DNA from: an uncultured Collinsella sp.
Lineage (GTDB): Bacteria; Actinomycetota; Coriobacteriia; Coriobacteriales; Coriobacteriaceae
Assembly (NCBI GenBank): GCA_900538305.1
Contig: UPXY01000013.1
Span: 1-55,951 of the forward strand
Length of the DNA: 55,951 nt
Reading direction: 5' to 3'
Made by a program: the position numbers and the translations under genes. Every line of letters starts with the position of its first letter. The stretch's first letter is position 1. A model generated the notes under the pieces. It made no database searches and had not been told where the DNA came from. It worked only from the letters and a program-made list of their open reading frames with translations. Positions 25,675 through 34,737 of this stretch are shown piece by piece.

Positions 25675-26106
25675 TTATCCCGTAGCAATCTCGAGATACT
25701 CCGCGCAGGTCACTGCTCGCACGCGCGACCGCCTGAACGCACGGGCATCGCGCGTGAGGATAAAATCAACGTCGTTGAGCTCGGCAACGGCGCGTACAAG
25801 CCCGTCCTCAAAATCCGGCTCCCCCGCATGGAGCGACAGCTCGCATTCCTCCGCGCCCACGGGCGCAATAACGAGCAAATCCATCAGCAAGCCGATGGCC
25901 TCGCGCGCGGCGGCTTCCCTTCCACCGCGACCGAGCACGTAGTACACGTCCTTGAGCGAACCCGAGGTAACGAGGCCCATATCGCCGCCGCCGTTGCAGC
26001 GACGCAGAACCTCCCAAGCCTCCTGAGACTGCGGCCTGCCCTCGACGAGCGCGTCGAGCAGAACGTTCGTATCGAAGAGCAGCCTCCGGTCGTTGAAGTT
26101 ACGCAT
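25675..26106 (-). CDS. PIN-domain toxin, second module
   Basis: 143 residues from ATG 26106, which lies inside the end of the antitoxin gene (8-nt overlap). Motifs: LLFDTNVLLDAL (Asp12), SGSLKDVYYVLGR, PDFEDGLVRAVAE and LTRDARAF. Same layout as the first PIN protein, including SLKDVYY, so the two likely derive from duplication of one module, now diverged. Confidence 0.88.
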   Translation of the reverse strand: MRNFNDRRLLFDTNVLLDALVEGRPQSQEAWEVLRRCNGGGDMGLVTSGSLKDVYYVLGRGGREAAAREAIGLLMDLLVIAPVGAEECELSLHAGEPDFEDGLVRAVAELNDVDFILTRDARAFRRSRVRAVTCAEYLEIATG

Positions 26107-26389
26107 AGCGGCTCGCAATCATGTCCCTCATCTGGTCGTCATCGAGACTGACAAGGTCTTCGCAAGAACCGAATGACGCGCGAAGCTCACCAAGCCGCCC
26201 CAGCGGATCGCGCGAAACATCGAATCGCTCGACATCATCGCCCGCATCGGGTATCTCGCCTGTCCGCGCGATGCGCTCCCACACCACGCGGATCACATCA
26301 CCCGCCGAGAGCCCCGCTGCACGGATGAACGCCTCCGCACGCGCTTTGACCTGCGCGTCAACCCTGCCGGAAACCACCGCTGTAGCCAT
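26099..26389 (-). CDS. RelB/DinJ-like antitoxin, second PIN module
   Basis: 96 residues. ATG 26389 follows AGGAGGTGCGT. RHH-like start MATAVVSGRVDAQVKARAEAF with GLSAGDVIRVVWERIA. The acidic C-terminal part is the presumed toxin-binding tail. The gene overlaps its toxin gene by 8 nt. Upstream lies a 30-bp near-palindrome (26477-26506), a candidate operator. Confidence 0.85.
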   Translation of the reverse strand: MATAVVSGRVDAQVKARAEAFIRAAGLSAGDVIRVVWERIARTGEIPDAGDDVERFDVSRDPLGRLGELRASFGSCEDLVSLDDDQMRDMIASRYA

Positions 26390-26476
26390 ACGCACCTCCT
26401 TGTAGACACGTATACAGTATAGCAGAAGAAACACTCCCCGTACCTCTGTTCGAAACGCAAGCAGCATTCAAATCGC

Positions 26477-26506
26477 ATTGCCGCATATCACATGATGTGC
26501 CGCAAT
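26477..26506. promoter_or_regulatory. 30-bp near-perfect palindrome at the GC boundary
   Basis: ATTGC/GCAAT ends, 12 to 13 of 15 positions paired, centred on TCACATGATG. It sits between the divergent antitoxin and XRE genes, where base composition shifts from GC-rich to AT-rich. Could be an operator or an integration scar. Confidence 0.45.
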
Positions 26507-26538
26507 CGGTCGATATAAAAGCTTTGGTACTTTCTTTC

Positions 26539-26598
26539 TTGCGTCAAAATGAAATTTGTCTATAATATATTGACAGTTAATCCAAGGGGTACAGTACC
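26539..26598 (+). promoter_or_regulatory. Promoter and operator of the XRE gene
   Basis: TTGCGT (26539-26544), 16-bp spacer, consensus TATAAT (26561-26566). A GGTACAGTACC palindrome (26588-26598) lies between the -10 and the ribosome site and is a plausible XRE autoregulatory operator. Confidence 0.65.
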
Positions 26599-26616
26599 TT
26601 CATAAGGAGGCACGCG

Positions 26617-27066
26617 ATGACTAGTTGGCTAAAAATAGCGAGAAGGATGAGTGATCTGTCTGCACAAAAGCTTGCTGACGCATGTGGCTTTTCTCTCAAC
26701 TACATTCAGCGTTTAGAAAGTGGTGAGCGAAACTTTGCCGGACATGCAGAACAAGTCATCTGCTCTTATCTCGGATTCTCACCAAATGACATATCGTTAG
26801 ATTTCGATAAGTTGGAGTCCGGCATCGATAAGCTTATTGAGCAAGATGGCGAAACAAGTTTCTGCCTTGCTCGCTATATACGCCGAAGTGGAACTCGTAT
26901 CCCGATTGATTTTCTTCACTGGAACGGCACGGAAGAAGAACTGTCTTCTGCTGCCAAACATCCGAGCATAACGAATGTGCAGGTCACGCCTTTGATGCTT
27001 CGTTTTGCAAGGGAGGAGATCAAAGCACAGCGGTATATCTATGACAACCCGATGCAAGGCAGCTGA
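26617..27066 (+). CDS. XRE-family helix-turn-helix protein
   Basis: 149 residues; ribosome site AAGGAGG. Residues 1-60 are an XRE domain: SAQKLADACGFSLNYIQRLESGERNF contains the recognition helix (SLNYIQRLE). The remaining about 90 residues, with FCLARYIRRSGTRIPIDF, match no family I recognise. First gene of the AT-rich block; candidate regulator of the island. Codon use is clearly less GC-rich than the host genes to the left. Confidence 0.8.
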   Translation: MTSWLKIARRMSDLSAQKLADACGFSLNYIQRLESGERNFAGHAEQVICSYLGFSPNDISLDFDKLESGIDKLIEQDGETSFCLARYIRRSGTRIPIDFLHWNGTEEELSSAAKHPSITNVQVTPLMLRFAREEIKAQRYIYDNPMQGS

Positions 27067-27623
27067 TAAACTGCTGAATCATTAATACTCGGAAAACATG
27101 CGCGGACGCTTCGGGCAAGTCATTGCTCAGATTCCCCACTTTTCTGAGGCTCTCGGCACTTGCATCATAGCCCTAATGATTAAAACCCTCGTCATCAATT
27201 TATATATCAATACGTAAAAATGAAAACGTCACGAAGACGTCATTTCACACAGTCCTGTAAACCAGTTTTGGCGACAACATATCGTCACTCAATACTTTAA
27301 TTCTTTTTCTTGGCTCAATCTGCGTTTAGCGTGCTTTACCCTCTCTTGCGCATGTCATCACACTTTATCTAGGAACAATGCGAGAGGCATGCCCTCGATA
27401 CTATCGTGAGGTCTTCATGTAAATCTTACGTCAAATTAATAATGCACGAAAAGCTTCCGTGTATCTCCCGTCTTGTTTCTCGCTAAAAGCCCTAACACGT
27501 CGACGCTCCAATACATCGACGAGGTGTTGGAAATCGAACGGTTACGAGAGCTAAACTATCTTCTCCAGCGGAGCGCGACCAGTCGCAAGAATCTTCTCAC
27601 TGGCGGATCCCTCAAACTCCACC
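27067..27623. other. 557-nt gene-free AT-rich stretch
   Basis: No frame with a credible start on either strand. One imperfect hairpin around AACGTC/GACGTC (27225-27240) lies after the XRE gene. A short open stretch at 27473-27739 reads IDEVLEIERLRELNYLL and could be a fragment of a decayed gene; it runs against the next gene and lacks a ribosome site. Confidence 0.4.
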
Positions 27624-28421
27624 TCAACCATTACTCCGCTTGCTCGCGACCGGCGCGAGGTACAGACCGTCACCACGTACGACGAACTCACGTAAAGCCG
27701 AGTTGCTATTGTCTGCATCCCTCTCCTCCTTTTCCTTAATAGACGCCGCTCCAAGCTCTTTCATCCGCTGAAGACCATGCTCTTTTTCAGCTTGGGAAAA
27801 GCAGCAGAACGATGCCGCCACGTCTTGCCTTGCTCGTTCATCGTTATCAAAGTAATCTGCTGAGAACAAAATGCCGGAATACGCATCGATGCCGTTTACC
27901 GGCATATGAAACATCTTGCCGATATAGATGATAAGAAGCTGATCGGTCTTCAGATTTGCCAAAGTAACAAGCCCTCTAGCAATACCATCTGATAGAGAGG
28001 GAAAGGCTTTAGCTTGAGCCACGGGGATCTTGGATAGGGTAGAGGACAGGTAATTGCGGTTAATCCCGAAGTTATATAAATCCTTTGTACGAGGACCAAG
28101 CTCAGCCGTCCCCGTAGCGGAACACCTCGCAAGGTATTCTCGGCACTCTACGATGAGCGTGTCGAGAGATGCCGCACGATACTGACCCCCATAAGGAGGC
28201 ACGTCTCGATCCTCGGATAGATGCTCTTTTAATACTTTTAGCTCAAACACTCTCTCACGAGCACTCATAATCCGTTTGAAAGCCCACGGATCAATCTTCC
28301 CAACGATTCCATAGCACATTGAAGCGCGCTCATATTCATCGTTCGACTCAAATAGGACTCGGAGGAAATCTGAGAAAACGATGCCCTGCAAGTCATACGT
28401 TGAGCTAATGGTTTCTATCAT
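27624..28421 (-). CDS. Hypothetical protein of unknown family
   Basis: 265 residues from ATG 28421 (MIETISSTYDLQG) with AAGGAG upstream; a longer frame lacks a ribosome site. I do not recognise the family. Soluble, mixed charged composition; the middle has SLDTLIVECREYLARCSATG and NFGINRNYLSSTLSKIP, and a KEHGLQRMKELGAASIKEKEERD helix-like stretch near the end. No signal peptide or membrane helix. It stands alone on the minus strand between XRE and GTPase genes with about 600 nt free on both sides. Probably cargo of the island. Confidence 0.65.
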   Translation of the reverse strand: MIETISSTYDLQGIVFSDFLRVLFESNDEYERASMCYGIVGKIDPWAFKRIMSARERVFELKVLKEHLSEDRDVPPYGGQYRAASLDTLIVECREYLARCSATGTAELGPRTKDLYNFGINRNYLSSTLSKIPVAQAKAFPSLSDGIARGLVTLANLKTDQLLIIYIGKMFHMPVNGIDAYSGILFSADYFDNDERARQDVAASFCCFSQAEKEHGLQRMKELGAASIKEKEERDADNSNSALREFVVRGDGLYLAPVASKRSNG

Positions 28422-28944
28422 CTTTATTTCGCTCCTTGTAGTACCGGTCAATTGCCCAACATTTCAACGAACCTGTCGCTTGAATCATTGCATCCCATGC
28501 CATCTCGCCAAAAGAGAAATCGCGCTACTAAAGCCGCTAAATATAGTCTACACGTCTGCGGCGAATCAGAATCTCTGATGGCGCTCCGATGCTTCCTCTT
28601 CCCTATTCCGTCTTCTTCGCAACGATGGCATTCCTATGTCTCGTCTCGAATTGCTCGGACTTGAGCTTCTTCAGGAGATAATCAACGCGTCTATGTCCAT
28701 CTATCTCCGAATCCGAAAGTCCTTCGCTCCGGTCGCCGAAAACTCAGATGCGCAATCAAAAAGCCAGATACTTTTTGATACCGCCCACATCCCCGAGCGG
28801 ATAACATCATAAACCGCGGCGTCCACGACGCCACCTAGACCGGCATGTGCGAGACGAGCATACGTCAGAAGCCCAGCGATAACCCAAGCTTTCGTCAAAC
28901 CCGTTTACCGCAGTGGCGTCCAATGCCGTCTCCAATATCGGATG
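28422..28944. other. Gene-free region before the GTPase promoter block
   Basis: No confident gene. A 65-codon minus-strand frame (28701-28898, TTG start, AWVIAGLLTYARLAHAG) has protein-like text but no ribosome site. A remnant of an older gene is possible. Confidence 0.35.
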
Positions 28945-28988
28945 GAAAGCACACCTTCCAAAACGAACTCCCAAGCACGGGATTATCT
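28945..28988 (+). promoter_or_regulatory. Shared upstream block, copy 1 (GTPase)
   Basis: GAAAGCACACCTTCCAAAA (28945-28963), then 7-8 nt, then CCCAAGCACGGGAT and TTATCT (28983-28988). Nearly the same block lies before the Gly-rich peptide (34642) and NYN RNase (36354). It starts 100 nt before the GTPase ATG. Confidence 0.65.
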
Positions 28989-29044
28989 AACTGTCCTCAA
29001 GAGCTCTAAGCCTAGAGCCAAAACCAACGTCCGAAAGGAACATC

Positions 29045-31384
29045 ATGGGACAGCAAAAAGGGTTTAAGGAAACCATCGACAGCATCATCGACAAACGCAA
29101 AAAGATGCTACCGGTGATTGCAGCGGCAAAGCGCCAGGCACAAGAAGAGCTTAAGGCTCTCATGACCGTTCAAAAAGCAATCAATATGGTACTTGCCGAA
29201 TGCAGCGATTCATCGGTATCCGAACCTGGAAAACGCGCACTCGAAGCTACCGCACATTATTCATGCGAACTTTCGAAACGCATCGATGCTCTCGGCACAC
29301 TCGAGCGCAGCTTCAACCGCAACACAATCAATATCGCCGTATCTGGCGCGGCGCGTTCCGGTAAGTCCACTACGCTGCAAAAAATGAGTGGGCTCACCGA
29401 TGAGCAGCTTCCCTCCGGATCGACGAAGCCTCTCACCGCGGTAACGTCGCGATTGTTCAACAGCGATAAGCGCGTGGCGGAAGTGACGTTTCGCAGCAAA
29501 CGCAGTTTTGTGATCGATTACCTTACTCCTCATCTGAACACTCTGAATGAGTTTCTTAGTAAGGCCAATGCCATCTCGGTTACCACCATTGACGAATTTG
29601 CCAAGGCCAAGCTGCCCGATCAGCTTGAGGGTGACCCTTCCGTTGCGATAAAAGACAGCCTCGCTCGCTTGAAAGACGCCCAAACAAGCCTTCCTTATTT
29701 CCAGGAAAAGCTCACCGGCAAAACCGAAAAGATTCCCTTGTCCGAGCTCAAACAATACGTCGCATACCCCACCAACGAAGACGAAAATATGGAAGAGCGC
29801 GGGGAAGCACATTTGCAGCGTCTCTTCCTTGCCGTTGATGACGTAAAGATTTTCCACCCCTTCCCCGTCTTGGACGACGCTCGCATCGGCCTTGTTGACC
29901 TTCCTGGCCTCGGTGAAGTTAGCGACACCGTCGCGCATATCCACACCAAGAGCCTTACAACCGATGTCGATCAGATCTTCCTGATTGCCAAGCCATCGCA
30001 AGAATCGGGCTATGTCGACAGGAGCATCGGCGAGGTCATCGATCGCTTGCGGGAAATCCAGCCGGGCGTCGACCACCGTTGCGACCTTATCACCATTGGC
30101 ATCAACGTAGAAGCAGGAAGCGAGGCAGGAGCAAAAAGTCTCCGCGACGATATTCGTCGTAAGATTAACAGCTCGCTTCCGAATAAGCAGCAATTCACCA
30201 TTCACGAATACAGCGCGATCGATCCTGAGCGTGTCGCGCATGAACTGGAGTACCTACTCCAACACATCGCAAACGTTCAGCCGCATGTAGACAAAAAGAA
30301 CCTTGTCTATGCCATGAGCACCAGCGAGGTGGAGAAATGGCGCAGGGTAACGCTGCTCGAAACAAAGGCGTGCAGCGATGCTCTGCAACGCCTGCTCCCC
30401 AATCCGCTTGAACAACAGCACAAGCTTGTTCAGGAGATTTCTGGCGCCGTTATCGATGCCTTTGAACAACTTGAACATAGCTATGAAATCGCGACGCTTG
30501 CGGAGTCGGAGACGCATCAACTCTACAACGAGCAGGTAGATGACATTCACAATCATGCAGAGACAGCCATCAAGAACAACCTCTTCCTACACGGCAAAAC
30601 ATGGAAGGACTATTCCCATGGCGAAAGCGTTGATCCCTTTTCGTTCTATCGAAGCGAAACACGCCGAATCCGTCGTGAGCTCGTCTCGGAATATTGTTGC
30701 CTTGACCGTTTGTACGATGAAAACATCGAGCGCTTCAAGCGAACCGTTCTTGAAACGCTCCTTCAGAGCGCTGGTCTTGATTGTGAGTTTCCCCGCGCTG
30801 ATCAAGAGTCGGCTGCGGATGAATGGCTCGCAAAGGTTGACAACGTGCTGGGAAAGAAGCTTCGAGATCAACAGCTGCACGAAGCGTTTGAGTTGCTTCG
30901 GGGACTCACCTTCCAATTCCGCAGTAACGTCTTCCTCAAAATTGCTAATAACCTTGACAATCTCAAAAATCCACCGTCCATGATGGCGGATCCTGGTAGC
31001 TATCGAGGAAAAATCGATAAGGCCGAATACTTTAGTACCGGTTCTATCGAAAACCGCATGGAGCGCGTACATGAGGTGCTTATGCAGGATGCAATCGAGG
31101 CCAACGATAGCATCGCCGAAGCGCTTCATGCCAACCATGACGGGTTTGGCGAAACGCTCGAGTTTTATGCCTCGTGCTTCAACGACTATCTGTATCGTCG
31201 AGATGTCGACCATTTCAAGTATGTGGTCATACGAGGCATAGTTGAAAACTTCAACGTAGAGATTCCAGACGAAACTAAGGACCTCGCTAGTTCGCTCAAG
31301 CGTATGGAAGGCGCGCTAACCGATCTTGAGAGCGCAACTGCCAGCCTACGCGCCGCGATAACCCAACGGGACGGAAATCGCTGA
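29045..31384 (+). CDS. Dynamin-like large GTPase
   Basis: 779 residues; GAAAGGAAC ribosome site. An N-terminal helical, Lys-rich stretch (1-90) precedes a GTPase core: P-loop GAARSGKST (101-109), a switch-region Thr in STKPLTAV, and G3 DLPGLGE (about 285). The rest is long and helical with repeated charged heptad-like segments and no clear membrane anchor, consistent with bacterial dynamin-like proteins. Such GTPases occur in antiphage systems acting at membranes (for example the Leo/Eleos type), but this one does not pair with a second dynamin. A kinase-like gene follows after 132 nt containing a strong stem-loop. Confidence 0.8.
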   Translation: MGQQKGFKETIDSIIDKRKKMLPVIAAAKRQAQEELKALMTVQKAINMVLAECSDSSVSEPGKRALEATAHYSCELSKRIDALGTLERSFNRNTINIAVSGAARSGKSTTLQKMSGLTDEQLPSGSTKPLTAVTSRLFNSDKRVAEVTFRSKRSFVIDYLTPHLNTLNEFLSKANAISVTTIDEFAKAKLPDQLEGDPSVAIKDSLARLKDAQTSLPYFQEKLTGKTEKIPLSELKQYVAYPTNEDENMEERGEAHLQRLFLAVDDVKIFHPFPVLDDARIGLVDLPGLGEVSDTVAHIHTKSLTTDVDQIFLIAKPSQESGYVDRSIGEVIDRLREIQPGVDHRCDLITIGINVEAGSEAGAKSLRDDIRRKINSSLPNKQQFTIHEYSAIDPERVAHELEYLLQHIANVQPHVDKKNLVYAMSTSEVEKWRRVTLLETKACSDALQRLLPNPLEQQHKLVQEISGAVIDAFEQLEHSYEIATLAESETHQLYNEQVDDIHNHAETAIKNNLFLHGKTWKDYSHGESVDPFSFYRSETRRIRRELVSEYCCLDRLYDENIERFKRTVLETLLQSAGLDCEFPRADQESAADEWLAKVDNVLGKKLRDQQLHEAFELLRGLTFQFRSNVFLKIANNLDNLKNPPSMMADPGSYRGKIDKAEYFSTGSIENRMERVHEVLMQDAIEANDSIAEALHANHDGFGETLEFYASCFNDYLYRRDVDHFKYVVIRGIVENFNVEIPDETKDLASSLKRMEGALTDLESATASLRAAITQRDGNR

Positions 31385-31390
31385 AACATC

Positions 31391-31435
31391 GCAACGAACC
31401 GCACGCCCCATCATTGGATGCATGCGGTTCGTTGC
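31391..31435 (+). other. Stem-loop between GTPase and kinase genes
   Basis: Perfect 13-bp stem GCAACGAACCGCA (31391-31403) with its complement (31423-31435), 19-nt loop, no U-run. It could be a processing site or partial terminator that sets the kinase:GTPase ratio. Confidence 0.6.
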
Positions 31436-31516
31436 CCTGAAAAAGGATTATGCTTCAATCGAGGAAGCACAATCTTGGTTCATAATGCAAGTAGAGAATG
31501 CGAGAGAGACGAGCTT

Positions 31517-33340
31517 ATGATGAACATCCATCCGTCATACGCAGACATCCGCAAGCCGCTCAGCTGTGTTTCGCTTGATTTTGGAGACTATCGTTGTCGC
31601 GATATCAAATTGCTTAGCAACAATGGTTCGAGTGGACTTGTTTATCAAGCAATATCCGATGATTTCTATGGATCAGGAAAGCCTTCCGCGAACTTAATTA
31701 TCAAGGAATGCTATCCGCTTGAGCTTGCAAGGTGCATCCATAGGAATTATAACGTTCTAGAAATGAGCGATGAAGCCGACTCGTCCGATCGAGCACTATT
31801 CAATCGGTACCTTGATCGATATCATAAGGCCTTTTCGAATAACGCCTCTCTGCGACAAGGATGCGCCCGTGAGCAGATATCAACCCCCTCACGAGCCTTT
31901 TCCATTAACGGAACACTCTACATCATTAACAACGCCTCACATGGAACAACGATGGATGCAGCGTTTGCTTCTATGAATGTCTATCAGCAACTTAAAACCC
32001 TCTTGCGCCTGGGAGAAACACTGGCTGCCATTCATAACGCTGGCTATGTCTATCTCGACCTTAAACCCGAAAACATCCTCTGCATCAAGAATCCAAACGA
32101 CGATACACAGTTCACCGATGATATTCGACTCTTTGATTTTGACTCGACGCTTTCACTCAAGGAGCTTTCAGAGGATGATGCGATTGTCTCTGGTTCCGGA
32201 GACTGGTCGGCTTTTGAGCAAACTCATCCTGGCCATATCCATGAGGTTGGCATCCCGAGCGATATGTACTCGCTTGGGGCTCTCTTATTCTGGGTACTCG
32301 TTGGAAGGCCGCCGAAAACAACGGAGGTTATCCACGCCGACGGCGACTGGATGGTATCGGGCAGTAGCCTGCCCTCACTGGGCGATAAGGCGTCTCACGA
32401 CCAGATCGCTTGCATTAAGCGTATATTCGACCATACCCTCTGTATTCAACCCGCCAGGCGATACCAATCCGCCCAACCATTTATTGAAGAAGTAAACAAA
32501 CTCGCGGAGCTGCTTATGCCTACGAACGAAACGATGAACGCTCGCTTTGATGAGGTAGAAAACCTCCTCAAGCGCGTTGCTCAAGAGCTCAAACAGCAAG
32601 GTTCGTTACGTGCCCCGAACAATGCGCCAACTACCAACACTCTAGATGCTGCAACGTTAATAATAGAGCCGAGTACTGTGTCCGATAGCGATATTGGCAA
32701 AGGTATACCTTTCGTCGCTGAACCGGATCTTGCCAATCCAAATTGCATGCAACCGTCTTCGCCGGAAGCAAGCTTGGAAGACGTCATCATGCCTGCAATT
32801 ATGCTTTCACAGCTTGCAAAACAACTCCCAGATTCGCTATCGGAAGAGGCGCGCGCATCCATCCTTGCCCATGTAGAATCCCTCGCTACATATGTTAACG
32901 AGCGTGATTTATCGGCACTTGCTTTCGAAGATGAACGAACGACGATTCTTTGCAATGCATTAATGTCCATTAAGGTAAACGGCGCTCTCAAGAACGCATG
33001 CCCTGACGAGACAAAAAAAGCGTTGGATTATATTGATGGACAACTTGATGAGGCGATTGCTCAATGCAGGTACAACGAAATAGAGCGATTGGTCAGTACC
33101 AGTAATATCCGAAACAATCTCCTGCAATCCATGCTTCTTATCGGTGCAGCCAATTCTGCTCTTGGGAATCATCTCTCTAGGAAAATGCGGGAAGAGGTGC
33201 AAGGGGTTTTACGCAGCGCGAACGAGGCCCTTATTCAGAATGACCCTGAGATTATGGATGCTCTTGCGTCTCAAATCTCCAGCATACTAGCTCTTGCGCA
33301 AAGCGATGCAATTATGGGCATGATGGGGAAACTGTTTTAG
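31517..33340 (+). CDS. Ser/Thr protein kinase-like protein
   Basis: 607 residues from ATG 31517; the frame is open farther up but with no better start. Kinase domain (about 25-345): glycine-loop-like LLSNNGSSGLVYQ, beta-3 Lys in IIKECYP (Lys63), catalytic loop YLDLKPENIL (Asp181) and metal loop FDFDS (207-210, DFG replaced by DFD). HRD is changed to YLD, a variant seen in other bacterial kinases; Lys, Asp and Asn are kept, so activity is plausible. The C-terminal about 260 residues are helical and unrecognised. It converges with the HTH orphan, the stops overlapping by 4 nt. Likely one transcript with the GTPase. Confidence 0.82.
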   Translation: MMNIHPSYADIRKPLSCVSLDFGDYRCRDIKLLSNNGSSGLVYQAISDDFYGSGKPSANLIIKECYPLELARCIHRNYNVLEMSDEADSSDRALFNRYLDRYHKAFSNNASLRQGCAREQISTPSRAFSINGTLYIINNASHGTTMDAAFASMNVYQQLKTLLRLGETLAAIHNAGYVYLDLKPENILCIKNPNDDTQFTDDIRLFDFDSTLSLKELSEDDAIVSGSGDWSAFEQTHPGHIHEVGIPSDMYSLGALLFWVLVGRPPKTTEVIHADGDWMVSGSSLPSLGDKASHDQIACIKRIFDHTLCIQPARRYQSAQPFIEEVNKLAELLMPTNETMNARFDEVENLLKRVAQELKQQGSLRAPNNAPTTNTLDAATLIIEPSTVSDSDIGKGIPFVAEPDLANPNCMQPSSPEASLEDVIMPAIMLSQLAKQLPDSLSEEARASILAHVESLATYVNERDLSALAFEDERTTILCNALMSIKVNGALKNACPDETKKALDYIDGQLDEAIAQCRYNEIERLVSTSNIRNNLLQSMLLIGAANSALGNHLSRKMREEVQGVLRSANEALIQNDPEIMDALASQISSILALAQSDAIMGMMGKLF

Positions 33341-34596
33341 GCGTAAAACCCTTCTAACAGGTGATTTAGATATGTGATGGGATCGACGCCCTCTGAATGA
33401 GCGATGCTCTTCATAAAGAGGGCGTCGAATGGCTTACGTGGGTGCAGGGGCATCATGCCACACTCTTCAGTTATCGTAGTGTTAACCCGGTCGTAAAACT
33501 TTTGGAATAGCTCGGCGCGTACCCCGCGCTTCTGAAACTTTTCGCGCTGTTCAAAACAAAAATGGAAGAAGAGCAATGCGATAATGTTGCCTCGAGGAAT
33601 GCCGGATTCCCTCATCTTGCCGACTGCATGCTCCTCCATTAGGATATCGCGCTTGTTCAGTATATCGACATCTGAACCGTTACGCTTAACCCAATCCTGC
33701 CTGTTAATCGTTCCCCAGAGGAGCCGTTTGCGCTCGCGATCCTCTTGAAAGTAACTATTATCGAGATAACCCGAGCGGGGCAAAGTGAGACCCGTCGCCT
33801 CTTTGTACAATTGCGTTAACGGAGTTGTTCCAAAAGCGCCTTCACTAAAGTACTCGTCATAAACGCGAATTGCTGACTTTTGAATACCTATGAATGCAGG
33901 TATATTACGTTCGATAAATCGCCTGATCTCGGTAAGAGCTTGCCTTGCCGATAAATTGTCTTCTCGCGCAATCATTCGAACGCTGTCCGCAATCACGCGC
34001 GTATAACCCGAAGCTTCCATGGGGGTGGATGTATTCTTATCGGCAGAGTCCCTATACTCAGCAATCACTTCATCCGCCCAAGAAGAGATTTCACAAGCAC
34101 GAGAAAACGTCTCATCACCAAACAGATTTTGCACCTCAATAAAGAACAGATATATAGCCTCGCGAGCGACTCTGTAATTTAGCCAGGTTTGATGAAGGCA
34201 CGAATACGCGAAACCCTTTCCTTCTTCCACATCGAGCTCCATCGCCAAGCAAAGCTTGAAGAGCGTTTGGGGACCTAAACTAAGCTCCCATTTTCCCTCG
34301 CCAAGCCATTGGCTCAAATTTGCTGAGGAAATATTCAAGCTCTTCCTTTTGCTGGCTTCACGCAAACACGCTCTAGCGCTTTTCCCGCAATCATCAACTC
34401 CAAATCTTTTTGAAATGTATGCGGAAAGCCGCTCATTAAATGGGGGTGTTTCGGATTTAAGGTCATCGCACGCAACGCCAACGGGAATAGACTCGGCTGC
34501 TTGGAGCAGATTTACCAACTCGGCGGTACGAATTCCCTGATAATTCAGGAGGCTCTTGTTCTCCGCATCTTCTCTATTGCAGCAATCACTCATCAT
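33337..34596 (-). CDS. Orphan protein with predicted N-terminal helix-turn-helix
   Basis: 419 residues from ATG 34596 (MMSDCC); the longer frame upstream reads through the divergent promoter. The family is not recognised. Residues about 55-130 contain SSANLSQWLGEGKW followed by TLFKLCLAMELD, which looks like a repressor-type helix-turn-helix. The rest is soluble and helical with many Arg/Glu. Tail-to-tail with the kinase gene (4-nt overlap) and divergent from the Gly-rich peptide gene, with a shared upstream block (34642-34660) between. It may regulate or act as effector in the GTPase-kinase system. Confidence 0.7.
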   Translation of the reverse strand: MMSDCCNREDAENKSLLNYQGIRTAELVNLLQAAESIPVGVACDDLKSETPPFNERLSAYISKRFGVDDCGKSARACLREASKRKSLNISSANLSQWLGEGKWELSLGPQTLFKLCLAMELDVEEGKGFAYSCLHQTWLNYRVAREAIYLFFIEVQNLFGDETFSRACEISSWADEVIAEYRDSADKNTSTPMEASGYTRVIADSVRMIAREDNLSARQALTEIRRFIERNIPAFIGIQKSAIRVYDEYFSEGAFGTTPLTQLYKEATGLTLPRSGYLDNSYFQEDRERKRLLWGTINRQDWVKRNGSDVDILNKRDILMEEHAVGKMRESGIPRGNIIALLFFHFCFEQREKFQKRGVRAELFQKFYDRVNTTITEECGMMPLHPRKPFDALFMKSIAHSEGVDPITYLNHLLEGFYA

Positions 34597-34641
34597 AGCC
34601 AGCCCCCAAGACTCACCTGAACAGAAGCATTCAGGTAAAAC

Positions 34642-34673
34642 GAAAGCGCACCTTCCAAAAACCAGCATAGCAG
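34642..34673 (+). promoter_or_regulatory. Shared upstream block, copy 2 (Gly-rich peptide)
   Basis: GAAAGCGCACCTTCCAAAA (34642-34660) differs at one of 19 positions from the GTPase copy. CCAGCATAGCAGATG follows, weakly like the CCCA-GCAC-GAT part of the other copies. It starts 96 nt before the peptide ATG and sits in a divergent promoter region. Confidence 0.6.
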
Positions 34674-34737
34674 ATGCGAAGATGCCGTTAGGCAAAGGGA
34701 GATGCGAAAGGCGCGTCTCCCGAGAAAGGAGACTCGT

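Noticed and set aside
27473..27739. 88-codon plus-strand frame, possible gene remnant
   Set aside because: No ribosome site, overlaps the orphan gene on the other strand, and turns Pro/Arg-rich; kept only as a note.
28701..28898. 65-codon minus-strand frame before the GTPase
   Set aside because: Only a TTG start right after a stop codon and no ribosome site.
29045..31384. Member of the two-dynamin Leo/Eleos defence system
   Set aside because: Only one GTPase is present and the partner is a kinase-like protein.
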